NCBI GenBank assembly: GCA_018195615.1
Contig: JAGTPG010000002.1
Span: 3,961,501-4,025,500 of the forward strand
Length of the DNA: 64,000 bases
Source of the DNA: Streptomyces tuirus
GTDB taxonomy: Bacteria; Actinomycetota; Actinomycetes; Streptomycetales; Streptomycetaceae
Direction: 5' to 3'
Below the pieces are notes generated by a model. That model was not told the origin of the DNA. It worked only from the letters and a program-made list of their open reading frames with translations, and ran no database searches. The translations under genes and the position numbers were made by a program. Position 1 is the stretch's first letter, and each line of letters opens with the position of its first letter. Of this stretch, positions 8,110 to 19,157 are shown in pieces.

Positions 8110-9406
8110 CTACGACGCCGGAATCACCGCCGACACCCGAAAACCCCCCGCGTCCGTCGGCCCCGACACGAACACCCCGCCCAGCGCGGACACCCGCTCC
8201 CTCATCCCCACCAGCCCATTCCCCCGGACGGCAGCCGAGCCGACGCCGCCGCCTCCTCCGGCGGCTCGTTCTCCACCTGCATCGCGATCTCCGACACCCG
8301 ATGCGCGAGCCGCACATACGTCTTCGCCCCCGCCGCGTGCTTGTGGACGTTCGTCAACGCCTCCTGCACCACCCGATACGCCGTCTGCTCGACCTCCGGC
8401 GCATACGACCGGGCATCCCCCTCCACCGACAGAGCCACCACCATCCCCGCGGCAGCAGACTGCCCCACCAGCTCCTCGATCTCCGCCAGACACGGCCCGT
8501 CATCATCGGCCGCCCTCGACGCCGCCGCGGCTGCAGCCACCCCCACCGCCACCAGCGGCACCGACGCGGCACGCTCCCGCCGCTCGCCCCCACCACTGCG
8601 CAGCACCCCGAGCATCTCCCGCAACTCGGTCAGCGCCTGCCGCCCCATGTCCCCCACCAGCGCCGCGTTCTTCACGGCCTTCTCGGGATCCTTCCGCGCC
8701 ACGGCCTGCAGCGCCGCCGCATGCACCACCATCAGACTCACCCGATGCGCGACCACGTCGTGCATCTCCCGGGCGATCCGCGTCCGCTCCTCGTTCCGGG
8801 CCCACTCGGCCCGCTCCTCCGCCCGCTCAGCCAGCAGCTGCAGCTCCCGCTCCAGACTGTCCGCACGCTCCCGCAGACTCTCCATCAGCCGCCGCCGGGC
8901 CCCCACGTACAGACCGAGCAGCACCGGAGGCGCCGTGAACCCGAGCGACATCGTGATCGACGCGAACGGCACGAACCAGTCCCCAATGTCCAGGTCCCCC
9001 CGCGACACGTCCTGCTGCGTCTTCACGAACGTCACGATGAGCGTCCCCACCAGCGACATCCCCGCCAGTGCGCCGATGATCCGCCGGGGCAGCTCGGCCG
9101 CGGCCAGGGTGTACAGGCCGACGATGCCCAGCACGAAACCCATCTGGGCGGGCGTGATGGCGATCGAGACCAGCACGACCGCGATCGGCCACCGCCGCCG
9201 CACGACCAGCACGGCGCCCGCGAGCCATCCGAAGACGACCCCGCGGACACCGGGATCCCCGCGTCCCTCGCGAACGGAACACCCTCCAGCGCGCACTCCA
9301 GCGCGGACACCACGGCCAGACTCACATCGAACACGGCACTGCGCCGTCTGGCCCACCACCACGGCCCTCCCCGGGCCGTCACATGGTCTTCCCCCGTCGC
9401 GGTCAT
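8110..9406 (-). CDS. Orphan two-component sensor histidine kinase (two frameshifts)
   Basis: About 432 residues after restoring two bases. The N-terminal half has several hydrophobic membrane segments, then a coiled linker. The HisKA_3 dimerisation box is RIAREMHDVVAHRVSLM, with the phospho-accepting His in EMHD. The ATPase domain follows, with AYRVVQEALTNVHKHA as N box and GNGLVGMRERV near the end once the frame is corrected. Frame changes fit one missing base each, near 9240 (CCCC) and 8222 (CCCCC). This is the NarL/LuxR-partnered class, but no response regulator lies beside it; the nearest, at 22810-23577 and 37956-38648, are far away. Its signal and partner are unknown. Start at ATG 9406. 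Confidence 0.8.
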
Positions 9407-9567
9407 GCCTCCAGCCTACGGGCGCCCGCCGCCGGTTTTCCGGTGAGTTTCCCGGACTGGCCTACACCACACTCCGTGACCGTTCGGATGCAGTACCACC
9501 CGATATCCCTCGAACTGCTGAATCGCTCACCGTTCGACCCCGGAGCCCTCCATTCCGCCCGGACGGT

Positions 9568-10446
9568 ATGCGTATGACACATGCGCCTGGCACATACGCC
9601 GACTTCGAGGGGTTGCGGGAGAGGGCGGTGGCGTTGCGACGCGCGGGGCTGAGCCGCCGCCAGATCCGCGACCGACTGCACGTCGACAACAACGACATCC
9701 TCAACCGCCTCCTCCAGGGCGAACCCCCGCCGGACTGGACGAGGCGCCCGAACGCGAAGGACGACCTCAAAGAAAGGGCCAGGGAACTCCGAGTCCAAGG
9801 CTGGACCTACGACCAGATCCAGGTGGAGCTTGGGTGCTCGAAGAGTTCGATCTCGTTGTGGGTGCGGGATCTGCCCAAGCCGGAGCGCAAGCGAACCCCG
9901 GAGGAGGCGTCGGCGATCGCGAGGCGGGGCTGGGCAGCCACCCTGCGCCTGCGCGACGAGGAACGACAGCACACGAAGGAGACAGCGAGGCGAGCGGTCG
10001 GCGAACTCTCAGCCCGAGAGCTGTTCCTGCTGGGCGTCGGCCTCTACTGGGCCGAGGGCGGCAAGGACAAGCCCTACGACCGCCGCGAGAACGTCTGCTT
10101 CGTCAACAGCGACCCCGGCATGATCGGCGTGTTCATGGCCTGGCTGGACCTGCTGGGGGTGGAGCGTGAACGCATCCGGTTCACGGTGATGATCCATGAG
10201 TCGGCCGACGTTGCGGGCGCCGAGAAGTACTGGGCCGACCTCGTCGGCGCCGATCGGTCCGCCTTCAACAAGACAACACTGAAGAAGCACAACCCGAAGA
10301 CGCGCCGCAAGAATGTCGGCGATTCCTATCGAGGTTGCCTGGTCATCAAAGTCCTGAAGGGTGCGGATCTATACCGTCGCATCGAGGGGTCCTGGTACGG
10401 CATAGTGGAGTCCGCACGCAAGGCCGATCATCTAAATCGGACATAG
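9568..10446 (+). CDS. Tandem-HTH protein with LAGLIDADG-like C-terminal domain
   Basis: A 292-residue protein that I do not recognise by name. The N-terminal half holds two helix-turn-helix-like units: LRRAGLSRRQIRDRLHV (about 20-37) and LRVQGWTYDQIQVELG (about 70-90, followed by SKSSISLWVRD). The C-terminal half has features of a LAGLIDADG-type fold: FLLGVGLYWAEGG near 150, then VNSDPGMIGVFMAWLDLLGV, and a later segment with CLVIKVLKGADLYRRIEG. This suggests a DNA-binding protein derived from a homing-endonuclease-like fold, as in WhiA. Whether it cleaves DNA is unknown. Start is ATG 9568 or 9574. The stop lies only 11 bases before a tRNA gene on the same strand. Confidence 0.65.
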   Translation: MRMTHAPGTYADFEGLRERAVALRRAGLSRRQIRDRLHVDNNDILNRLLQGEPPPDWTRRPNAKDDLKERARELRVQGWTYDQIQVELGCSKSSISLWVRDLPKPERKRTPEEASAIARRGWAATLRLRDEERQHTKETARRAVGELSARELFLLGVGLYWAEGGKDKPYDRRENVCFVNSDPGMIGVFMAWLDLLGVERERIRFTVMIHESADVAGAEKYWADLVGADRSAFNKTTLKKHNPKTRRKNVGDSYRGCLVIKVLKGADLYRRIEGSWYGIVESARKADHLNRT

Positions 10447-10457
10447 CGTGCACTTTA

Positions 10458-10528
10458 TCCCGGATCGTCTAAGGGTAGGACAAACGGTTTTGGTCCGTTG
10501 AATGAGGGTTCGAATCCTTCTCCGGGAG
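10458..10528 (+). tRNA. tRNA-Gln (anticodon TTG)
   Basis: The acceptor arms TCCCGGA and TCCGGGA pair perfectly over 7 bp. The D arm has the GG pair. The anticodon loop is TTTTGGT on a 5-bp stem (AACGG/CCGTT), giving anticodon TTG. The T arm is GAGGG-TTCGAAT-CCTTC. G follows as discriminator base and CCA is not encoded. Confidence 0.95.
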
Positions 10529-10553
10529 CCCACAGAGCACACCAGCTCGGTTC

Positions 10554-10585
10554 GGGGCCTGACCGATGACCCCCGGTCAGGCCCC
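10554..10585 (+). terminator. Intrinsic terminator after tRNA-Gln
   Basis: A perfect 12-bp stem, GGGGCCTGACCG with CGGTCAGGCCCC, closes an 8-base loop. It lies 26 bases downstream of the tRNA and before glmU. There is no U tract, as is usual for high-GC actinobacteria. Confidence 0.85.
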
Positions 10586-10661
10586 ACACCCCCACCCCCC
10601 ACAAAACCCCCCGGTATCCTGCGGATGTCACCCCACCCCATCCACAGCCGAAGGGCATCCC

Positions 10662-12110
10662 GTGAGCGCCAACCGCCCGGCAGCCGTCGTCGTTCTCGCA
10701 GCGGGTGAGGGCACCCGTATGAAGTCGGCCACACCCAAGGTCCTGCACGAGATCTGTGGCCGCAGTCTCGTGGGGCATGTGCTCGCCGCCGCAGGCGAGC
10801 TGAACCCCGAGCACCTGGTCGTCGTCGTCGGCCACGCGCGTGAGAAGGTCACCGCGCATCTCGGTGAGATCGCCCCGGACGTCCGTACCGCCGTACAGGC
10901 CGAGCAGAACGGCACCGGGCACGCCGTACGGATGGGGCTGGAGGAGCTGGGCGGGTCCGTCGACGGGACGGTCGTCGTCGTGTGCGGCGATACGCCCCTG
11001 CTCACCGGCGCCACCCTGCGGGCTCTCGCCGCCACCCACTCCGCCGACGGCAACGCGGTCACCGTACTGACCGCCGAGGTGCCGGACGCGACCGGCTACG
11101 GCCGGATCGTGCGGGACGACGCCACCGGTGCCGTGACGGCGATCGTGGAGCACAAGGACGCCACCGATGCGCAGCGGTCGATCCGTGAGATCAACTCGGG
11201 TGTGTTCGCGTTCGACGGTCAGCTGCTCGCCGACGCGCTGAAGAAGGTGCGGACGGACAACAGCCAGGGTGAGGAGTACCTGACGGACGTGCTCGGGATC
11301 CTGCGTGAGGCCGGGCACCGGGTGGGCGCCTCCGTGGCCGGCGACCATCGGGAGATCGCGGGGATCAACAACCGTGTGCAGCTCTCCGAGGCTCGCCGGA
11401 TCCTGAACGACCGGTTGCTGACCGAGGCCATGCTCTCGGGTGTCACGGTGATCGATCCGGCGACGACCTGGGTCGACGTGACCGTCACGTTCGAGCAGGA
11501 CGTCGTCGTCCACCCGGGCACCCAGCTGCACGGTGCCACGCACCTCGCCGAGGGTGCCGAGGTGGGGCCCAACTCCCGGTTGTCCGACACGCGTGTGGGT
11601 GCGGGTGCGCGTGTGGACAACACCGTGGCGATGGGTGCCGAGGTGGGACCGGACACGAGCGTGGGGCCGTACGCGTATCTGCGTCCGGGGACCCGGCTGG
11701 GTGCCAAGGGCAAGATCGGCACGTACGTGGAGACGAAGAACGCCACCATCGGGGAGGGGACGAAGGTGCCTCACCTCTCCTATGTCGGGGACGCGACGAT
11801 CGGTGAGCAGACGAACATCGGTGCCGCGAGCGTCTTCGTGAACTACGACGGTCAGGAGAAGCACCACACGACGATCGGTTCGCACTGCCGTACCGGTTCG
11901 GACAACATGTTTGTGGCGCCTGTCACGGTGGGGGACGGTGCGTACACCGCCGCCGGGTCCGTGATCACGAAGGATGTGCCGCCCGGTTCGCTGGCTGTGG
12001 CCCGTGGTCAGCAGCGGAATATCGAGGGTTGGGTGGCTCGTAAGCGTCCGGGGAGCGCGGCGGCGAAGGCGGCCGAGGCGGCTTCCCGGGAGTCGGCCGA
12101 GGAAGGCTGA
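10662..12110 (+). CDS. glmU: Bifunctional GlcNAc-1-P uridyltransferase / GlcN-1-P acetyltransferase
   Basis: The 482-residue protein makes UDP-GlcNAc, the precursor of peptidoglycan and teichoic acids. The N-terminal uridyltransferase domain has [20 protein letters not shown] at about 12-31, followed by QNGTGHAV and VCGDTPLL. The C-terminal half is a left-handed beta-helix of hexapeptide repeats ([20 protein letters not shown] and following), with the conserved [12 protein letters not shown] and [10 protein letters not shown] segments. Length fits the family. Start is GTG 10662, with GAAGGG upstream; the ATG further left is out of the conserved region. The gene is intact and followed 129 bases later by prs. 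Confidence 0.97.
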   Translation: MSANRPAAVVVLAAGEGTRMKSATPKVLHEICGRSLVGHVLAAAGELNPEHLVVVVGHAREKVTAHLGEIAPDVRTAVQAEQNGTGHAVRMGLEELGGSVDGTVVVVCGDTPLLTGATLRALAATHSADGNAVTVLTAEVPDATGYGRIVRDDATGAVTAIVEHKDATDAQRSIREINSGVFAFDGQLLADALKKVRTDNSQGEEYLTDVLGILREAGHRVGASVAGDHREIAGINNRVQLSEARRILNDRLLTEAMLSGVTVIDPATTWVDVTVTFEQDVVVHPGTQLHGATHLAEGAEVGPNSRLSDTRVGAGARVDNTVAMGAEVGPDTSVGPYAYLRPGTRLGAKGKIGTYVETKNATIGEGTKVPHLSYVGDATIGEQTNIGAASVFVNYDGQEKHHTTIGSHCRTGSDNMFVAPVTVGDGAYTAAGSVITKDVPPGSLAVARGQQRNIEGWVARKRPGSAAAKAAEAASRESAEEG

Positions 12111-12180
12111 CCGGAAACCGGTGCCTCAAACACGGCGTACGGTGATAAGTGCACACCCGCACCCCCACCAGCTGAGACAG

Positions 12181-12231
12181 CCTCTCGCAAGCCGGCTGAG
12201 AGGTCTTTCGAGCTGCGAAACCTCTGAGGAG
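12181..12231 (+). promoter_or_regulatory. prs leader with two competing hairpins
   Basis: GAGAGG at 12198-12203 can pair with CCTCTC at 12181-12186. Its AGAGG part can instead pair with CCTCT at 12221-12225, extended by TTTCG (12206-12210) with CGAAA (12216-12220). The second hairpin ends directly against the prs ribosome-binding site, GAGGAG at 12226-12231. The two structures exclude each other, so this could switch prs translation. It is a structural observation only. Confidence 0.45.
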
Positions 12232-12239
12232 AAAGTGCT

Positions 12240-13220
12240 GTGACCGGGATCAAGACGACCGGCGAGAAGAAGTTGATGTTCTTCTCCGGCCGCGCCCACC
12301 CCGAGCTTGCCGAGGAGGTCGCCCAGCAGCTGGGTGTCGGGGTCGTCCCGACGAAGGCCTTCGACTTCGCGAACGGCGAGATCTATGTGCGTTATCAGGA
12401 GTCGGCGCGCGGCGCCGACTGCTTTTTGATCCAGAGCCACACGGCTCCGATCAACAAGTGGATCATGGAGCAGTTGATCATGATCGACGCGCTGAAGCGC
12501 GCGTCGGCCCGGTCCATCACGGTCATCGTGCCGTTCTACGGTTACGCGCGGCAGGACAAGAAGCACCGGGGACGTGAACCCATCTCGGCGCGTCTGATCG
12601 CGGACATGATGAAGACCGCGGGTGCGGACCGGATCCTGACCGTGGATCTGCACACGGACCAGATTCAGGGTTTCTTCGACGGTCCGGTGGATCACCTGTT
12701 CGCGCTGCCGCTGCTGGCGGACTACGTGGGTGACAAGGTCGACAAGGCCAAGCTGACGGTCGTCTCTCCGGACGCGGGGCGGGTGCGGGTCGCGGACCGC
12801 TGGTGCGACCGGCTGGGTGCGCCGCTGGCGATCGTGCACAAGCGGCGGGACAAAGATGTCGCGAACCAGGTGACCGTCCACGAGGTCGTGGGTGAGGTCG
12901 AGGGTCGTGTGTGTGTCCTGGTGGACGACATGATCGACACGGGTGGGACGATCTGTGCCGCGGCGGACGCGTTGTTCGCGCACGGCGCGGAGGATGTGAT
13001 TGTGACGGCGACGCACGGTGTGTTGTCGGGCCCGGCGGCGGACCGGCTGAAGAACTCGCGGGTGAGTGAGTTCGTGTTCACGAACACGCTGCCGACGCCG
13101 GCGGAGCTGAGCCGGGATCTGGACAAGATCTCGGTGCTGTCGATCGCGCCGACGATCGCGAGTGCGGTGCGTGAGGTGTTCGAGGACGGTTCGGTGACGA
13201 GCCTGTTCGACGAGCAGTAG
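12240..13220 (+). CDS. prs: Ribose-phosphate pyrophosphokinase (PRPP synthase)
   Basis: This 326-residue class I PRPP synthase transfers pyrophosphate from ATP to ribose-5-phosphate, feeding purine, pyrimidine, histidine and tryptophan synthesis. Visible motifs are FANGEIYVRYQESARGADCF (flexible and regulatory region), YGYARQDKKHRGREPISARL (ATP-binding loop), VDLHTDQIQGFFD, and the PRPP loop VLVDDMIDTGGTI. Start is GTG 12240, with GAGGAGA just upstream. The gene is intact and full-length. It sits between glmU and rplY, the order usual in actinobacteria. Its last codons lie in the first copy of a 14-base tandem repeat that runs past the stop. Confidence 0.97.
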   Translation: MTGIKTTGEKKLMFFSGRAHPELAEEVAQQLGVGVVPTKAFDFANGEIYVRYQESARGADCFLIQSHTAPINKWIMEQLIMIDALKRASARSITVIVPFYGYARQDKKHRGREPISARLIADMMKTAGADRILTVDLHTDQIQGFFDGPVDHLFALPLLADYVGDKVDKAKLTVVSPDAGRVRVADRWCDRLGAPLAIVHKRRDKDVANQVTVHEVVGEVEGRVCVLVDDMIDTGGTICAAADALFAHGAEDVIVTATHGVLSGPAADRLKNSRVSEFVFTNTLPTPAELSRDLDKISVLSIAPTIASAVREVFEDGSVTSLFDEQ

Positions 13221-13251
13221 AGGACGAGCAGTAGAGGACGAGCAGTAGAGA
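13210..13251 (+). repeat. Three tandem 14-bp repeats across the prs stop codon
   Basis: Three identical copies of GACGAGCAGTAGAG lie at 13210-13223, 13224-13237 and 13238-13251. The first copy encodes the final Asp-Glu-Gln and the TAG stop of prs; the other two are downstream. Confidence 0.95.
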
Positions 13252-13274
13252 TCGCGGTAGAGATCCTTTTGGGT

Positions 13275-13326
13275 GCGGCCTCCCCCTCCGAGTAGACTGC
13301 TGCAGTTGCTCGGCGAGGGAGGCCGC
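13275..13326 (+). promoter_or_regulatory. Long hairpin in the prs-rplY gap
   Basis: GCGGCCTCCC (13275-13284) pairs perfectly with GGGAGGCCGC (13317-13326). Inside it CCGAG (13288-13292) pairs with CTCGG (13309-13313). A TAGACT that could serve as a -10 box lies in the loop. It may terminate prs or act as an rplY leader. Confidence 0.5.
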
Positions 13327-13432
13327 TCCCTTGTTTTGCGGGATGCGGTGGTCCGTTATCGACGCGCTCTTCGTAGCAGGCCGTTCGTGGCCGGGTGACC
13401 ACGTCCGTTTCTGACTTCGAGGAGTGAGTGAC

Positions 13433-14026
13433 ATGTCCGAGGTGAAGATCTCCGCCGCGACGCGCACCGAGTTCGGTAAGGGTGCCGCGCGCCGTATCCG
13501 TCGTGAGGACAAGGTTCCGGGTGTGCTGTACGGGCACGGTTCGGACCCGCTGCACCTGACCCTGCCGGGTCACGACCTGCTGATGGCGCTGCGTACGCCG
13601 AACGTGCTGATCGCTCTGAACATCGACGGCAAGTCGAACGAGCTGGCGATTCCGAAGGCTGTGCAGCGTGACCCGCTGAAGGGCTTCCTGGAGCACGTGG
13701 ACCTGCTGCTGGTGAAGCGTGGCGAGCAGGTCAACGTCGACATCTACGTCCACACCGAGGGTGAGCTGGCCCCGGGCGGCAACCTGCTGGAGCACGTGCT
13801 GAACGCGCTGCCGGTCCAGGCCGAGGCCACGCACATCCCCGAGTCCGTGACCGTCTCCATCGAGGGTCTGACGGCGGGTGACTCCATCCTCGCCAAGGAC
13901 ATCCCGCTGCCGAAGGGCACGACGCTGGCCGTCGAGGAGGACACCGTCGTCCTTCAGGTCCTGGCCGCGCAGGCCGAGGAGGCTGAGGGCGAGGAGGCCG
14001 GTGAGGAAGAGGCCGCTGAGGCCTGA
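13433..14026 (+). CDS. rplY: 50S ribosomal protein L25 (general stress protein Ctc type)
   Basis: The 197-residue protein has the 5S-rRNA-binding L25 domain (about 1-95: RTEFGKGAARRIRREDKVPGVLYG cut into conserved pieces, then VQRDPLKGFLEHVDLLLV) and the C-terminal TL5/Ctc domain (GELAPGGNLLEHVLNALPVQ; DIPLPKGTTLAVEEDTVVLQV). It ends in an acidic Glu/Ala tail typical of actinobacterial members. It binds 5S rRNA in the large subunit. Start is ATG 13433, with GAGGAG eight bases upstream; an in-frame GTG at 13424 is too close to that site. A hairpin at 14047-14079 separates it from pth. Confidence 0.96.
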   Translation: MSEVKISAATRTEFGKGAARRIRREDKVPGVLYGHGSDPLHLTLPGHDLLMALRTPNVLIALNIDGKSNELAIPKAVQRDPLKGFLEHVDLLLVKRGEQVNVDIYVHTEGELAPGGNLLEHVLNALPVQAEATHIPESVTVSIEGLTAGDSILAKDIPLPKGTTLAVEEDTVVLQVLAAQAEEAEGEEAGEEEAAEA

Positions 14027-14046
14027 TCCTCTTCGTCGTCGTTTCG

Positions 14047-14079
14047 TCGGCCGCTGTTCCCGTGCGGGGCAGCGGCCGA
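14047..14079 (+). terminator. Hairpin between rplY and pth
   Basis: TCGGCCGCTG and CAGCGGCCGA form a perfect 10-bp stem with a 13-base loop. It lies 17 bases upstream of pth, so it may terminate rplY transcription or only attenuate it. Confidence 0.65.
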
Positions 14080-14095
14080 CGCGTATGAAGGAGAC

Positions 14096-14697
14096 ATGGA
14101 CGTGACGACCGATGCCGCCGCTCCCTGGCTGATCGTGGGGCTGGGCAATCCGGGGCCGGAGTACGCGGGGAACCGGCACAACGTGGGTTTCATGGTGGCC
14201 GATCTGCTGGCGGACCGGGTCGGGGGAGGTTCAAGCGGGCCGGCCGGGCGCAGGCGCAGGTGGTCGAGGGGCGGATCGGGCCGCCGGGGCCGTTGAACCG
14301 GCGGGTGGTTCTGGCGAAGCCGATGTCGTACATGAATCTGTCGGGCGGGCCGGTGAACGCGCTGCGGGATTTCTACAAGGTGCCGGTGGCTCATGTGGTG
14401 GCGATTCATGATGAGTTGGACATCGACTTCGGGACGCTGCGGTTGAAGCTGGGTGGCGGGGACAACGGGCACAACGGGCTGAAGTCGATGACGAAGGCGT
14501 TCGGGTCGGACTATCACCGGGTGCGGTTCGGGATCGGGCGGCCGCCGGGGCGGATGCCGGTGGCGGACTTCGTGCTGCGGGACTTCTCGTCGGCGGAGCG
14601 CAAGGAGCTGGACTATTTCGTGGACCGGGCGGCGGACGCGGTGGAGTGTCTGGTGATCGAGGGGCTGGAGCGGGCGCAGAGTACGTACAACTCCTGA
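14096..14697 (+). CDS. pth: Peptidyl-tRNA hydrolase (one frameshift)
   Basis: About 200 residues after correction. The enzyme releases peptides from peptidyl-tRNA that drops off ribosomes. Motifs are [20 protein letters not shown] at about 13-32 (with the conserved Asn and catalytic His), [19 protein letters not shown] and [12 protein letters not shown]. The frame breaks in the G run at 14222-14226: adding one G gives the expected DRVGGRFKRAG. pth is normally essential, so a consensus error is far likelier than a real mutation. Start ATG 14096 has GAAGGAGA upstream; a GTG at 14102 is possible. It follows rplY, its usual neighbour. Confidence 0.95.
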
Positions 14698-14739
14698 CTT
14701 GTCACCCGCCGAGGTTGACGGGCCGTTCAGGTATGGCCA

Positions 14740-15242
14740 ATGATCCCGGCCATGCCTGCCTCTGCCGCCTCGTCTCGTCAGGCCTCGGTCGCCGTGTTGC
14801 GGTTCGGGCGGTTCGCGGCGATGGCCACCGTCGCGGTGCTGATTCTGATCGCGGGTGTGTGGGCGTCGTGGGGTACGGCGCAGCATGTGATGCTGACGAA
14901 GGGCCGGGAGAGCGGCACGGTCGAGGTGGCGCGGTGCGGGGCGGACACGTGCACGGGGCGGTTCACGCCGCTGTCGGAGGGTTCGCAGCCCCGTTCGAAG
15001 GTCGTGCTGGAGAAGTCGGTCGCGGTGGAGAAGGGCCGGACCTACACGGTCGTCCTGAAGCCCGGCAGTGATGACGCGGTCCGTTCGGGCCCGGCGGGGT
15101 CCTGTATGCGTGGATTCCGCTGGGTGGTGCGCTGTTGCTGGCGTCGGTCGTGGTGGCGGGCGGTCTGCTGCGGACGCGGGCGGCGTGGGTGATGGCGTTG
15201 TCGGGGGTGGCGTTGCTGACGGCGGCTTTCCTGGCGGTGTGA
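14740..15242 (+). CDS. Hypothetical membrane protein (one frameshift)
   Basis: About 167 residues when one G is restored in the run at 15096-15099. There is one N-terminal membrane segment (about 25-45, AAMATVAVLILIAGVW), then an exposed central domain with two cysteines (RCGADTCTG) and a hydrophilic stretch. Two further membrane helices end the protein (LGGALLLASVVVAGGLL and VMALSGVALLTAAFLAV). I do not recognise a family. The topology resembles small actinobacterial envelope proteins with one extracytoplasmic loop; the cysteine pair could form a disulfide there. Start is ATG 14740 or 14755. It lies between pth and an LAETG-anchored protein on the same strand. Confidence 0.6.
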
Positions 15243-15366
15243 GGCGTTCCGGTCTTCTCCGTCTTTTCGTGGAGGAGTCGGGCGTTGTGTGTTCGTGATT
15301 GACGGGCTGTGGGCGGGGCTGGAAGCTGAGCCGCCCCCTCCACATCTTCCCGGTCACTTCTCGAAG

Positions 15367-16073
15367 ATGGACTACTTCTCGATGCGATCTCTCACGCGCG
15401 TCGGCGCTGTCTCCGCCGCCGCTTCCGCGGTTCTCCTGCTCGCTCCGGCCGCCCACGCCGCCCCTCCCGGGGACAACGGCACGGTCAAGATCCATGATGC
15501 CTCGACGGGCGAGGAGCTGCGCCGCAACGAGCCGCATGTGTGCGCCTTCTATCTGGACGCCTTCGGTTTCGACGGCGGTCAGCAGGTCGACTGGCACATC
15601 GACGCCATTCCCCGAGTGAGAACAAGGGGGAGACGGTGGAGTCCGGCTCGCTCACGCTGGACGACCAGGGTCACGGCCGTTCGGAGGACCTGTCGCTGCC
15701 CGACGGGCATTACAAGCTGTTCTGGAACTTCGACGGCGAGAAGGGTGCCGCCAAGCACAAGGTGTTCTGGACGGACTGCGAGGAGGAGCAGGAGCCCGGT
15801 GGTTCGACGCCGTCCGGTTCGGCTTCGGCGTCGCCGTCGTCCGGGGCGTCGGTGACGCCGTCGGGTGAGCCGGGGTCGTCAGCGTCCCCGGGCTCGCCGG
15901 CCGGCGGGGGTGCGTCGGCGTCGTCGTCGCCGGCGCCGCGGGGCGGTGCGGAGGGTGACCTCGCCGAGACGGGTAACGGGGCTCCGGTGGGCCTGTTGTC
16001 CGGTGTCGCTGCGGCGCTGGTCGCGTTCGGCGGGTTCCTGGTGTTCCGTCGCCGGAGGCTCGGCCGCGGCTGA
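15367..16073 (+). CDS. LAETG-anchored cell-surface protein (one frameshift)
   Basis: About 235 residues. It starts with a signal peptide ([21 protein letters not shown]). A compact extracytoplasmic domain of about 110 residues follows, with cysteines in [10 protein letters not shown] and WTDCEEE. Then comes a Ser/Pro/Gly-rich wall-spanning stretch, the sorting signal LAETG, a hydrophobic helix and an RRRRLGRG tail. LAxTG is the signal used by class E sortases of Streptomyces, for example for long chaplins, so covalent anchoring to peptidoglycan is expected. The frame breaks in CCCC at 15610-15613; one more C gives AIPPSENKGE. The function of the exposed domain is unknown. Start is ATG 15367, or ATG 15382 directly before the signal peptide. 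Confidence 0.82.
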
Positions 16074-16083
16074 CCCGGAACGT

Positions 16084-16121
16084 GACCGTGCCCCGGGCCT
16101 GTACGGGCTCGGGGCACGGTC
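16084..16121. terminator. Bidirectional terminator between surface protein and ppc
   Basis: GACCGTGCCCCG and CGGGGCACGGTC form a perfect 12-bp stem around a 14-base loop that can fold further. It lies between two convergent genes and can serve both. Confidence 0.85.
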
Positions 16122-16137
16122 GTGACCGGGGTGCGGT

Positions 16138-18865
<2,728 letters not shown>

Positions 18866-19062
18866 AGGTGCGGCTCCTTGCAGTGTTGAAGCTCGTCTGG
18901 GAGGGGAACCCGAACGGCGTCTCGCGCGGCGGGTGCCGCATACGGGCCGGACATCCGGGAAGAAATCAGAGCGGACCGCGCTGTCCGACCGACTCCAGGA
19001 TAGGTGTCGACCGGGACGCGCAGGCTCGCGGGCTCTTGTCGCCGGGCAACGCGCTGCCATAC

Positions 19063-19092
19063 TTACGAAGCCGTAGGTTACGGAACCGTAGG
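19063..19092 (+). promoter_or_regulatory. Tandem 15-bp operator-like repeats before the desaturase
   Basis: Two adjacent copies (19063-19077 and 19078-19092) match TTACGRARCCGTAGG and differ at two positions. Each is itself an imperfect palindrome (TACG...CCGTA). They lie 66 bases before the desaturase start. A TetR regulator is encoded directly after the desaturase, so this is a candidate binding site for it. Confidence 0.55.
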
Positions 19093-19157
19093 AACGAGCA
19101 CACGGTTCTGTGCCCGGGCCACCCCTTCTCCATCCACATACCCGCCAGGGGACGCGT

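Noticed and set aside
8341-9567. Upstream extension of the HTH/LAGLIDADG gene
   Set aside because: The region is antisense to the histidine kinase, whose motifs are clear; the real start is at 9568 or 9574.
10458-10585. tRNA-Gln as an integration site of a mobile element
   Set aside because: No integrase gene or repeated 3' tRNA end is seen downstream; glmU follows directly.
13201-13251. CRISPR-like array at the prs end
   Set aside because: The repeats are only 14 bases and directly adjacent, with no spacers; it is a simple tandem repeat.
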